A stretch of DNA of 16,239 nt, taken from NCBI GenBank assembly GCA_947584775.1, contig CANPWT010000020.1:1-16239 (forward strand), read 5' to 3'. The stretch is from an uncultured Clostridia bacterium (GTDB lineage Bacteria > Bacillota > Clostridia > Christensenellales > UBA1242). The translations under genes were made by a program, and so were the position numbers. Each line of letters opens with the position of its first letter. Position 1 is the stretch's first letter. The notes under the pieces are model-generated. The model worked only from the letters and a program-made list of their open reading frames with translations. It had not been told where the DNA came from and made no database searches. Below are positions 7,768 through 13,536 of the stretch, in pieces.

Positions 7768-7796
7768 AGAAAAAAGCAACCATGTTGCTTTTTAAT
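7768..7796 (-). terminator. Intrinsic terminator of rubrerythrin
   Basis: On the minus strand AAAAAGCAAC and GTTGCTTTTT (stem 7771-7793, loop 7781-7783) are followed by T's. The rubrerythrin stop codon (7794-7792) is inside the stem. The hairpin could also work on the plus strand. Confidence 0.88.
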
Positions 7797-8340
7797 AGTT
7801 TTTAGATTCAACTTCAAAGTAAGATTGTGGGTGATTGCAAACTGGGCAAACTTTTGGTGCAGTTTTGCCAACATGCCTATGGCCACAATTGCGGCAAACC
7901 CAAACAACTGCTTCTTTTTTAACAAAGCATTTGTTCTTTTTAACATTTTCTAGCAGGGCTTTATATCTTTCTTCGTGCTCGGATTCTATTTGAGCAACGG
8001 CTTCGAACAATTTGGCAATTTCCTTAAAGCCTTCCTTTTTAGCGGTTGCAGCAAAATCTTTATACATTTGGGTATGCTCATAATTTTCGCCCGCAACTGC
8101 GTTCATTAAACTGTTTGCCATGTCTGGCACTGAGCCGCCGTTTAATATTTTATACCAAATTTTAGCGTGTTCCTTTTCGTTATTAGCGGTTTGGTTAAAA
8201 ATGCCGGCGATGACCTCATTGCCCTCTTTTTTAGCCTGGCTTTCCGCCCACATATATTTCATAAATGCTTGACTTTCGCCTGCAAGCGCGGTTTGTAAAT
8301 TTTTTTCGGTTTGAGTGCCTTTAACATTAAAACTATACAT
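7792..8340 (-). CDS. rbr: Rubrerythrin
   Basis: Non-haem diiron peroxidase of anaerobes that reduces hydrogen peroxide in the cytoplasm. The 182-aa product has the two halves expected. The N-terminal ferritin-like four-helix domain carries the ligand motifs GES (Glu22), EKEH (55-58), ENYEH (85-89) and ESEH (119-122). The C-terminal rubredoxin-like domain has CRNC (149-152) and CPVC (165-168). The start at 8340 is preferred over an ATG six codons upstream because GGGGGA sits five bases before it and overlaps the upstream codons. It stands alone between its own promoter and terminator. It suggests an anaerobic, oxygen-exposed lifestyle. No clear PerR box was recognised. Confidence 0.96.
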   Translation of the reverse strand: MYSFNVKGTQTEKNLQTALAGESQAFMKYMWAESQAKKEGNEVIAGIFNQTANNEKEHAKIWYKILNGGSVPDMANSLMNAVAGENYEHTQMYKDFAATAKKEGFKEIAKLFEAVAQIESEHEERYKALLENVKKNKCFVKKEAVVWVCRNCGHRHVGKTAPKVCPVCNHPQSYFEVESKNY

Positions 8341-8366
8341 AAATCCCCCTTTATTCATTCTTTAAT

Positions 8367-8395
8367 ATTTTACAAAATTTAATTTTTTTTGGCAA
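8367..8395 (-). promoter_or_regulatory. Rubrerythrin promoter
   Basis: Minus strand TTGCCA (8395-8390), 17-base spacer containing an A-tract, TAAAAT (8372-8367); five of six matches for each box. The predicted start is near 8360, giving a leader of about 20 bases with GGGGGA. Confidence 0.75.
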
Positions 8396-8441
8396 ATATT
8401 TTACACCTGATTTTAAAAATTTATTAAAATGAGGCAAGCGA

Positions 8442-8489
8442 GTCTGTGACAGAGATTCACTCCGCTCACTTCGTTCGGTCGGAATGACA
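8442..8489. repeat. REP-like intergenic palindromic element
   Basis: A 48-base G+C-richer island in AT-rich surroundings. It contains the perfect dyad TCTGT-G-ACAGA (8443-8453) and then a second, imperfect dyad between GATTCACTCCG and CGGAATGACA. The ends resemble the GGAATGACA-type intergenic repeats scattered through many bacterial genomes. Only one copy is in the window, so repeat status is inferred. Confidence 0.6.
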
Positions 8490-8553
8490 TTTTACAATTT
8501 GCTTAATCTCATAGCAAATGCTTTGTTTAATTCCATTACCCTACCCTAATCTA

Positions 8554-8883
8554 CTATTTATTTTTTAACTTATTTGCCAATTCTAATATTGTTGTCTTAT
8601 TCTCTTGGCTTAAAGATTTAATTGCTTCAAAGATTTCCATATCTTTTGCATAATTTTCTGGATATGGATAAAAGAATTCTTGTGGAGTGATATTAACAAT
8701 TTCAAAAAATTTTAAAAGTGTTGAAACTTTCAATTCAACAGTTTGTCTTTCAATCCTATTTACAAAACTATCACTGAAACCTAACTGCAAACTTGTTTCC
8801 CTTGCAGATAAGTTGTTTTTGTTTCTATAATAACCAATTTTGAAAATAATTTCTTTATAAAGGTTTTCTATATTTTTATCCAT
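8554..8883 (-). CDS. XRE-family helix-turn-helix regulator
   Basis: A 109-aa DNA-binding protein. Residues 13-72 form a Cro/C1-type HTH: FKIGYYRNKNNLSARETS (scaffold and first helix), LGFSDSFVNRIERQ (recognition helix region, 34-47) and LKFFEIVNITPQEFF. The remaining 35 residues are a short helical tail (EAIKSLSQENKTTILELANK), perhaps for dimerisation. The start at 8883 follows GAGGTGA; an upstream in-frame ATG (8916) lacks an RBS. It diverges from the SLOG-like gene at 9083, with a palindrome between them that it may bind. Autoregulation and control of its neighbour are inferred from this layout. The HTH call is secure; its target is not known. Confidence 0.92.
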   Translation of the reverse strand: MDKNIENLYKEIIFKIGYYRNKNNLSARETSLQLGFSDSFVNRIERQTVELKVSTLLKFFEIVNITPQEFFYPYPENYAKDMEIFEAIKSLSQENKTTILELANKLKNK

Positions 8884-8978
8884 ATTCACCTCACATTTAT
8901 ATTTTAATGCAGGCATGGAGCATTCCCTTAATCAATAAATGATGCGAATTTTAATTATTTGGTTAAATTTGTTTTAAT

Positions 8979-9026
8979 TTATATCATTGAGTGATATAAT
9001 ATAAGTGATTTATATCTTTCAGTGAT
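8979..9026. promoter_or_regulatory. Divergent promoter region with palindromic operator candidate
   Basis: TTATATCA-TTGAG-TGATATAA (8979-8999) is a perfect inverted repeat with 8-base arms. AGTGAT recurs at 8990, 9004 and 9021. A plus-strand promoter TTGAGT (8987-8992), 18 bases, TATATC (9011-9016) overlaps it, so a protein bound here would block transcription of the SLOG-like gene and probably of the XRE gene. Confidence 0.55.
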
Positions 9027-9082
9027 TTATTTTATGTCAAAAATACAAAAACTATTCACTTTTATATCATAAGGCGTTTTAT

Positions 9083-9559
9083 ATGGGAAATAAAGTTGCA
9101 TTCATAGGACATAGGCATATATTTGATAAAACTTTAAGAGATAAATTATATAAAGCAGCCGAACAAAAAATAAAAAATGGGTGCGAGTGTTTTACAATGG
9201 GCACTCGTGGCGATTTTGACAAAGAGGCATTAAGTGTTTGTAGGGAGTTAAGGAAAATTTATAAGGATATTAAGATTGAAGTGGTTATTACGAGTTTTGC
9301 TCAATTAAAACCAATTATTGACCACGATGAGATTTTTGGAGATGAAAAGCATATACCCTATGAAGATGTGCAAACAACTATGTATGAGATTGAAGAAACA
9401 CATTTTAAGCGAAAGATAACCGAAAGCAACAATCAAATGATTAATAATTGCGATACCCTCATTTGTTATGTTGATACAAATTACAAATACGCAAGCGGAG
9501 CAAAAACAGCATATAACTATGCAAAGAAAAAAGGCATACGAATTGTAAACCTTTTTTAA
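9083..9559 (+). CDS. SLOG-superfamily (DUF1273/YpsA-like) protein
   Basis: A 158-aa Rossmann-like protein. Motifs: KVAFIGHRH (4-12), a GHR loop typical of DUF1273/SLOG proteins; GCECFTMGTRGDFDKEAL (33-50) with the MGTRGDFD nucleotide-pocket loop; MINNCDTLICYVD (119-131); and SGAKTAYNYAKKKGIRIVNL (138-157). SLOG domains as a group bind nucleotides or NAD-derived ligands, and several act in stress or conflict systems; the substrate here is unknown. AAGGCG lies before the ATG. It is a single gene, diverging from the XRE regulator and convergent with the membrane-protein gene only six bases away. A small regulated sensor or defence module is possible but not shown. Confidence 0.82.
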   Translation: MGNKVAFIGHRHIFDKTLRDKLYKAAEQKIKNGCECFTMGTRGDFDKEALSVCRELRKIYKDIKIEVVITSFAQLKPIIDHDEIFGDEKHIPYEDVQTTMYEIEETHFKRKITESNNQMINNCDTLICYVDTNYKYASGAKTAYNYAKKKGIRIVNLF

Positions 9560-9565
9560 ATTAGT

Positions 9566-10051
9566 TTATTTATTTTTAAACAACTTTTTATTTCTTATAA
9601 ATGATATTATTGAAAATACAATTATTACTAAAATAAAGCCAATGCTTGAAATTAGTGATAAAATCTGCATACTTTTGTCCATTCCGCCATTAACCATAAT
9701 TAGCGTATGTTGCAATGTTAAAATTGAAACGATTGCTCCAATTATGTCAATTTCTTTAAGCAAGATTGTTGTGGGATTTTGTGATTTTTTCGATTTTACA
9801 TAATTTATTATAGCAATCACGATTTTATAAACGCAGTATGTTGCCATACTAATTGCTGGAATTAAACCAAATTTTACATCATTAGGTTGCGTTACCATTA
9901 AAATAATAGGTGCAATTAAACATAAATCTATAATAAAAATAAAAATTGATGAAATTTTGTAATTTTTTATCCTAATTTTAATTTGACTGTCTTTATTTTT
10001 GTTAGATATTTTTCTTTCTACCATTAATGTTGCAAACTTAATCACAAACAA
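9566..10051 (-). CDS. Multi-pass membrane protein, start uncertain
   Basis: Unrecognised hydrophobic protein downstream of a TetR-type gene. From the first available NTG start (TTG at 10051) it is 161 aa with four membrane segments (about 33-54, 63-88, 101-121, 130-152) and a basic loop ERKISNKNKDSQIKIRIK after the start. The same frame stays open for 62 more codons, to 10237, and those encode two further plausible membrane helices (TIITLIISLVINLGFIVYN and DAFAIGISIYYLFLFVIKF). So the natural protein probably has six segments. No ATG, GTG or TTG exists in the upstream part and TTG 10051 has no RBS. Either the start codon was lost (pseudogene), or initiation is non-canonical, or it is joined to TetR by +1 frameshifting. 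Function is unknown; efflux is a guess from TetR linkage only. Confidence 0.6.
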   Translation of the reverse strand: MFVIKFATLMVERKISNKNKDSQIKIRIKNYKISSIFIFIIDLCLIAPIILMVTQPNDVKFGLIPAISMATYCVYKIVIAIINYVKSKKSQNPTTILLKEIDIIGAIVSILTLQHTLIMVNGGMDKSMQILSLISSIGFILVIIVFSIISFIRNKKLFKNK

Positions 10052-10184
10052 AAATAGATAATAAATTGAAATGCCAATTGCAAAGGCATCTAAATAGAAA
10101 ATGCCTAAATATGAGTTGTAAACAATAAATCCTAAATTGATAACTAGCGAAATAATAAGCGTAATAATAGTTTTATACTTAAAG

Positions 10185-10799
10185 TTATTTGTTTTCTCTT
10201 TTAGACTGACTACTATCCTCGTAAGGGCGGACGCATTTTATTATTAGGTCGCAAATCATATTGTCACCATCTTTACATCCACCCTTAATCCACTCGTCAA
10301 CTATCGCATAAACGCCGCTTATGTAATAGGCAGAAATATATTTTCTTTCGTTTTTATCAATGTTAAAAATATCAAAAATGGGGAATAAAATTTTGTTTTG
10401 TAAGTAACTATATTTTTCGTTGGATTGCATAAGTGTTGGGTGCTTAAAAGAAACCTGATACACCACTTTATTCTCTTTAACATGCTTTAAATATGGCAAT
10501 AAGTATTTTGGCGTAATTAAAATCAAATCCTGTTTTTGTTTGTCATTAATATTGTTTACAAAATTTTTATTCTCTTCGCCAAAACAAGCATCAAAGTTTT
10601 TGTTTAAATTTTCAATTGTTTCAAAGAGTAAATCATCGATGTTATCATAATGCAAATAAAAGGTGGAGCGATTAACCCCCGCCTTTTTGCAAATTTCTTT
10701 AATCGTTAAAAACTCGTAATCCTTTTTGTTGAGCAGTTCAATAAGTGCCTGATTCATCAAAAGTGAAGTGTTGTAATATTTACTTTCAGATTTGTTCAT
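10185..10799 (-). CDS. TetR/AcrR-family transcriptional regulator
   Basis: A 204-aa protein with the family layout. The N-terminal HTH is at about 12-58 (ALIELLNKKDYEFLTIKEI, then CKKAGVNRSTFYLHYDNIDDLL); a helical ligand/dimer domain of about 140 residues follows, with no recognised ligand. AGGAG lies eight bases before the ATG. It follows the 2-TM gene by 17 bases and overlaps the open frame of the membrane-protein gene downstream, so the three probably form one transcript. As is usual for this family, it may repress its own operon; the promoter upstream of 11170 carries a direct repeat that could be its site. Confidence 0.92.
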   Translation of the reverse strand: MNKSESKYYNTSLLMNQALIELLNKKDYEFLTIKEICKKAGVNRSTFYLHYDNIDDLLFETIENLNKNFDACFGEENKNFVNNINDKQKQDLILITPKYLLPYLKHVKENKVVYQVSFKHPTLMQSNEKYSYLQNKILFPIFDIFNIDKNERKYISAYYISGVYAIVDEWIKGGCKDGDNMICDLIIKCVRPYEDSSQSKRENK

Positions 10800-10816
10800 A
10801 GCACTTCTCCTTGTAA

Positions 10817-11170
10817 CTATTCTTCATCACTGATTTCTTTTGCAAGTTTCATAATGTCAGAGCCATATTTTGCTTTGCCATTTGCTCGCATTTTTTTATA
10901 AATTGGATAGTTTACTCCGCAACCAATAATTCCAACAACACCAACAATTATTCCCGCAACCATTGCTGCAACGCCTGAGCCAATAACTTTCATTGCCAAG
11001 CACATACCAACGCCTAACACAAGCGCGCTTATAATGCCGAAAGTGTAAGCGAAAATTGTTGCTGGAAGTTTTGCTTTGTTGTCAAGTTTTTTAAGTTGCC
11101 TAACCTTTGTTGTGTCCTTTGGTGCATATTCGTTTGCAATATGCTCTGCATAAATTTTGTCTGTATTCAT
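10817..11170 (-). CDS. Small conserved-looking two-TM protein
   Basis: A 117-aa protein with a charged N-terminus (YAEHIANEYAPKDTTKVRQL), two hydrophobic helices (about 38-60 and 66-90, the second Gly/Val-rich: VAGIIVGVVGIIG), and a short basic/charged tail. I recall similar short proteins in Firmicutes as uncharacterised, but can attach no function. AGGAGG is ideally spaced before the ATG. It is the first gene of the set with the TetR regulator and the membrane protein and carries the only clear promoter, so it may be a target of that regulator. Confidence 0.85.
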   Translation of the reverse strand: MNTDKIYAEHIANEYAPKDTTKVRQLKKLDNKAKLPATIFAYTFGIISALVLGVGMCLAMKVIGSGVAAMVAGIIVGVVGIIGCGVNYPIYKKMRANGKAKYGSDIMKLAKEISDEE

Positions 11171-11199
11171 ATTTTACCTCCTTTATGAATTACGACATA

Positions 11200-11224
11200 A
11201 TTATAGCAACGCAAACCCGCAAAC
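11200..11224 (-). promoter_or_regulatory. Promoter of the 2-TM/TetR set with direct repeat
   Basis: Extended -10 TGC-TATAAT on the minus strand (11208-11200). The -35 is poor. Just upstream, in the spacer, CGCAAAC (plus strand) occurs at 11210-11216 and 11218-11224, an eight-base-period direct repeat suited to regulator binding. 11225-11309 holds nothing clear. Confidence 0.55.
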
Positions 11225-11309
11225 TAAACAACACAAATTTAAAAAAATGTTGACTTCAAAGAATTTATGTTAATAAATTGGCTAATAATTTCATATTTTT
11301 AGAAGTTTT

Positions 11310-11852
11310 TTAAGCATTTTGGTTTTCGCCATACATTTTTTTGCCATAATAAAATGTTTGCAATTTGTTTAAACCAAGGTCGGTTTGCTTAAAGTTGAAG
11401 CCGTAACTATTTAATTCTTCTATTAAAAGTTGGCGTTGTTTTTTACGGGAATAATTGTAATAATCGGGGTTATCGTAATACACTATCAGCCCAATATCTT
11501 TAATATCTTGCAGTTGAACGCGGGATGCCATGCCCTCTTTTTGATAATGAAAATCAAATTTTATTGTGTCAAAAACTTTTTTGTAGCCTTGTTTTATAAG
11601 TTCCTGCTCTTGCTTTTTAATTTTAGCGTTGGCAATTGGCGGAGTGTTTATTTTATTAGAAAAACGCAAACGCGTGCAAGCGTCCTTAATTTGCTTTTCA
11701 GTTAGGCCGTCAAAGTTTGGATTTTTGGCAAAGTATAAATCGTGCGTTGTGCAGGCAAAAATAAGTTCCAAACCATGTTTTTGCAACATATCGTGATAAT
11801 AAATTAAATGTTTTTTAAGCGGTAACCCCACTTCTACTATTTCTTTTTTCAT
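11310..11852 (-). CDS. Unknown protein, possibly CYTH-like
   Basis: A 180-aa soluble protein that I do not firmly recognise. The N-terminus has EIVEVGLPLKKHLIYYHDML, then TTHDLYFA (35-42) and LTEKQIKDACTRLRFS (50-65). This order (charged strand, helix, D-x-Y, then an LR pair) recalls CYTH/triphosphate-tunnel proteins, as does the later part VQLQDIKDIGLIVYYDNP with a helix (KKQRQLLIEELNSYGF) and KLQTFYYGKK. The ExExK motif itself is not convincing, so this is a weak inference. GAAGGA precedes the ATG. It lies 20 bases after a decayed ATPase gene and is last in the cupin set. Confidence 0.8.
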   Translation of the reverse strand: MKKEIVEVGLPLKKHLIYYHDMLQKHGLELIFACTTHDLYFAKNPNFDGLTEKQIKDACTRLRFSNKINTPPIANAKIKKQEQELIKQGYKKVFDTIKFDFHYQKEGMASRVQLQDIKDIGLIVYYDNPDYYNYSRKKQRQLLIEELNSYGFNFKQTDLGLNKLQTFYYGKKMYGENQNA

Positions 11853-11872
11853 TTAACATTCCTTCAATCGGG

Positions 11873-12139
11873 CTATTCCCTTAACCCATCACTGTACACC
11901 CAGGAATAAAATAAATTTTTGTTTGGTAATGTATATTTATAATTTAATACAGGATTGAAATTATCAATTATTTTAATAGCATCTAAAAACACTTTTTTTT
12001 GTTTTATCAGCAATATCTAAAACAATATTCAGAGTATCATATTTTGTTCGAAATAAACCATTATAGTGCTTAAATAATTCTTTTGCTAAGGTTGTTTTTC
12101 CAACTCCACTAGGTCCTATTATAAATATGAATCTTTCAT
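11873..12139 (-). pseudogene. P-loop ATPase remnant with two frameshifts
   Basis: A gene-sized gap (11853-12149) hides a decayed frame. GGGGGAG lies four bases before an ATG at 12139, but that frame stops after six codons. The neighbouring frame reads RFIFIIGPSGVGKTTLAKEL, with Walker A at about 12116-12093, and continues FKHYNGLFRTKYDTLNIVLD to an A8 run (T8 at 11993-12000 on the plus strand), after which it stops. Removing one A restores VFLDAIKIIDNFNPVLNYKY to a stop at 11873. So one base is missing near the start and one extra is in the homopolymer. The product would be about 89 aa. It fits tightly between cupin (10 bases) and the 11852 gene (20 bases). Sequencing error in the A8 run is possible, but two errors are less likely. 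Confidence 0.75.
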
Positions 12140-12149
12140 GTTCTCCCCC

Positions 12150-12902
12150 TTATTTCAATTTGTTATATTGTTTATCATCAACGGGCTCTAACCACTCGTT
12201 TGAAGTTTTAACTCCCGGCACTTCGATTGCGAGATGTGAAAACCAACTGTCTTTTGCCGCGCCGTGCCAATGTTTGACATTTGCTGGGATGTTTACGCAA
12301 TCTCCCGGCTTTAATTCAATGGCCTTTTTGCCTTCTTCTTGATAATATCCTCTGCCGCCAACACAAATAAGAATTTGCCCACCGCCACTTTTTGCACGAT
12401 GAATATGCCAATTATTTCTACATCCCGGCTCGAAAGTTACATTAAATATGCCTTGTTCTTTGCAAATTGGTGCAAGATAACTTTGTCCTACAAAATAATC
12501 TTTAAAGGCATCATTTGGCTCGCCAATCGGGAAGAAAATCGAGTTCCCATAAATTTCTTTTTCTGTTTTTGCATCAACTTTTTCGTTCCAAACATCTTTG
12601 GCAAGTCTAAATACTGCCCACGCCTTTGGCCAGCCAACATAAAAAGCGCAGTGTGTGATAATGGCTGCAATTTCTTTTTTGCTAACTCCATTATTTTTTG
12701 CATTTTGCAAGTGATAGATAAGCGAACTATCTGTTATTCCAGACGACATAAGGCCGACAACTGTGATAATGCATCTCGTTTTAAGGTCAATGTCCCCATT
12801 GTTCCAATTTTCACCGAAAAGCACATCATCATTGAAATGTGCGAAGTCTGGGGCAAAATCCCCAAGTTGTTTTCTTCCTGCATCTTGTGTTATTTTTTTC
12901 AT
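12150..12902 (-). CDS. AhpD-like (carboxymuconolactone decarboxylase) and cupin fusion
   Basis: A 250-aa two-domain protein. Residues 15-105 are CMD/AhpD-like: LKTRCIITVVGLMSSG, VSKKEIAAIITHCAFYVGWP (73-92) and AWAVFRLAKDVW. It has a single Cys85 after His84, not the CxxC pair of true AhpD peroxidases. Residues 153-228 are a cupin barrel: FEPGCRNNWHIH (His166, His168), GGGQILICVGGRGYYQ (Gln176 where glutamate is common), LKPGDCVNIPANVKHWHG (His213) and SHLAIEVP. Such fusions are usually annotated only generally; a metal-dependent small-molecule enzyme is likely, substrate unknown. The ATG at 12902 follows GGAG by five bases; ATGs at 12905 and 12929 are alternatives. It is first in a minus-strand set with the ATPase remnant and the 11310-11852 gene. 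Confidence 0.9.
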   Translation of the reverse strand: MKKITQDAGRKQLGDFAPDFAHFNDDVLFGENWNNGDIDLKTRCIITVVGLMSSGITDSSLIYHLQNAKNNGVSKKEIAAIITHCAFYVGWPKAWAVFRLAKDVWNEKVDAKTEKEIYGNSIFFPIGEPNDAFKDYFVGQSYLAPICKEQGIFNVTFEPGCRNNWHIHRAKSGGGQILICVGGRGYYQEEGKKAIELKPGDCVNIPANVKHWHGAAKDSWFSHLAIEVPGVKTSNEWLEPVDDKQYNKLK

Positions 12903-12964
12903 CATTTCTCCTTTTAATGAACACTGCAATAAATTTATTTAATTTGTAGTGCGAATGTAAGATA

Positions 12965-12986
12965 ATTATATCATACTCGATATAAT
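12965..12986 (-). promoter_or_regulatory. Promoter of the cupin gene inside a perfect palindrome
   Basis: ATTATATC-ATACTC-GATATAAT is an inverted repeat with 8-base arms. On the minus strand it contains the extended -10 TGA-TATAAT (12973-12965), giving a leader of about 56 bases. No good -35 is seen. It resembles the palindrome at 8979-9000. Confidence 0.55.
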
Positions 12987-12992
12987 TTCTCC

Positions 12993-13088
12993 TTATTTTT
13001 TATCATCCCTATTTTTGTGCTTGAAATAGCATCTATTTTTTAGGCTATCTGGCAAGTATTGTTGCTCTACCCAGCCGCCAGAGTCGTG
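12993..13088 (-). pseudogene. Detached second copy of the rarA 3' end
   Basis: These 96 bases match the last 96 bases of rarA (13441-13536) at 90 positions. In the rarA frame they still encode 31 residues and the stop: HDSGGWVEQQYLPDSLKNRC and on to DDKK, differing from RarA only by Ser for Tyr and His for Arg. No start codon or RBS precedes it, so it is not a gene. Identity begins exactly at the stop codon. Confidence 0.92.
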
Positions 13089-13093
13089 TAATA

Positions 13094-13417
13094 TTAATTA
13101 TCTTTTTTGACTTCTGTTGTTTTTTGCGTTTGCCTAACTTGCTTCTTTAACTTACAAATATTTACTAAGTATATAATATACAAAACAATCACCACTAAAA
13201 ATACTGCAATGCAAATGCCAGAGAAAACGATACTAACAGTGCTGTTTATATATTTGTGTAAAAGTTGCAATAATAAATTAAGCACAACAAACGGTAAAAA
13301 TATTGCCGTGGCTATCAAACTAATTTTTTGATATTTTAAAATTTTTTTAAGCAAGTTTTCGTCAATTTCACTTTGTTTAACACCCCAAAAAAGTTTTACT
13401 TTTTTATCATTTTTCAT
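13094..13417 (-). CDS. Small two-TM protein between the rarA tail copies
   Basis: A 107-aa protein, not recognised. It has a charged N-terminus (MKNDKKVKLFWGVKQSEIDE), a basic helix leading into two membrane segments (about 32-54 and 62-85, the second followed by LVNICKLKKQVRQTQ) and a charged tail. The ATG at 13417 with GGGGA five bases before it is preferred; a TTG at 13429 has GAAGGAG too close. It begins 23 bases after the rarA stop, with no terminator between, so it is likely cotranscribed with rarA. It ends five bases before the detached rarA tail, so it fills the whole space between the two repeats and looks inserted there. Confidence 0.78.
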   Translation of the reverse strand: MKNDKKVKLFWGVKQSEIDENLLKKILKYQKISLIATAIFLPFVVLNLLLQLLHKYINSTVSIVFSGICIAVFLVVIVLYIIYLVNICKLKKQVRQTQKTTEVKKDN

Positions 13418-13440
13418 AAAAATCCCCAAACTCCTTCTTG

Positions 13441-13536
13441 TTATTTTTTATCATCCCTATTTTTGCGCTTAAAATAGCATCTATTTTTTAGGCTATCAGG
13501 CAAATATTGTTGCTCCACCCAGCCGCCATAGTCGTG
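13441..13536 (-). repeat. rarA 3'-end repeat, copy within the intact gene
   Basis: Partner of 12993-13088, 448 bases apart and in the same orientation. Of the six differences, four are synonymous, so the copies diverged while both were under protein-level selection or came from two related rarA alleles. Confidence 0.92.

Noticed and set aside
7618..7953. Plus-strand 111-aa hydrophobic open frame
   Set aside because: TTG start without an RBS, hydrophobicity explained by T-richness, and the second half is antisense to rubrerythrin.
10185..10240. Classical -1 slippage fusing TetR to the membrane protein
   Set aside because: The frame relation requires +1, not -1, and no X-XXY-YYZ heptamer in the correct phase is seen.
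12339..12917. Plus-strand 192-aa open frame
   Set aside because: Antisense shadow of the AhpD-like/cupin gene, whose domains are clear on the other strand.
12993..13440. Insertion sequence as explanation for the rarA tail duplication
   Set aside because: No transposase, no terminal inverted repeats, and a 96-bp repeat is far longer than an IS target duplication.
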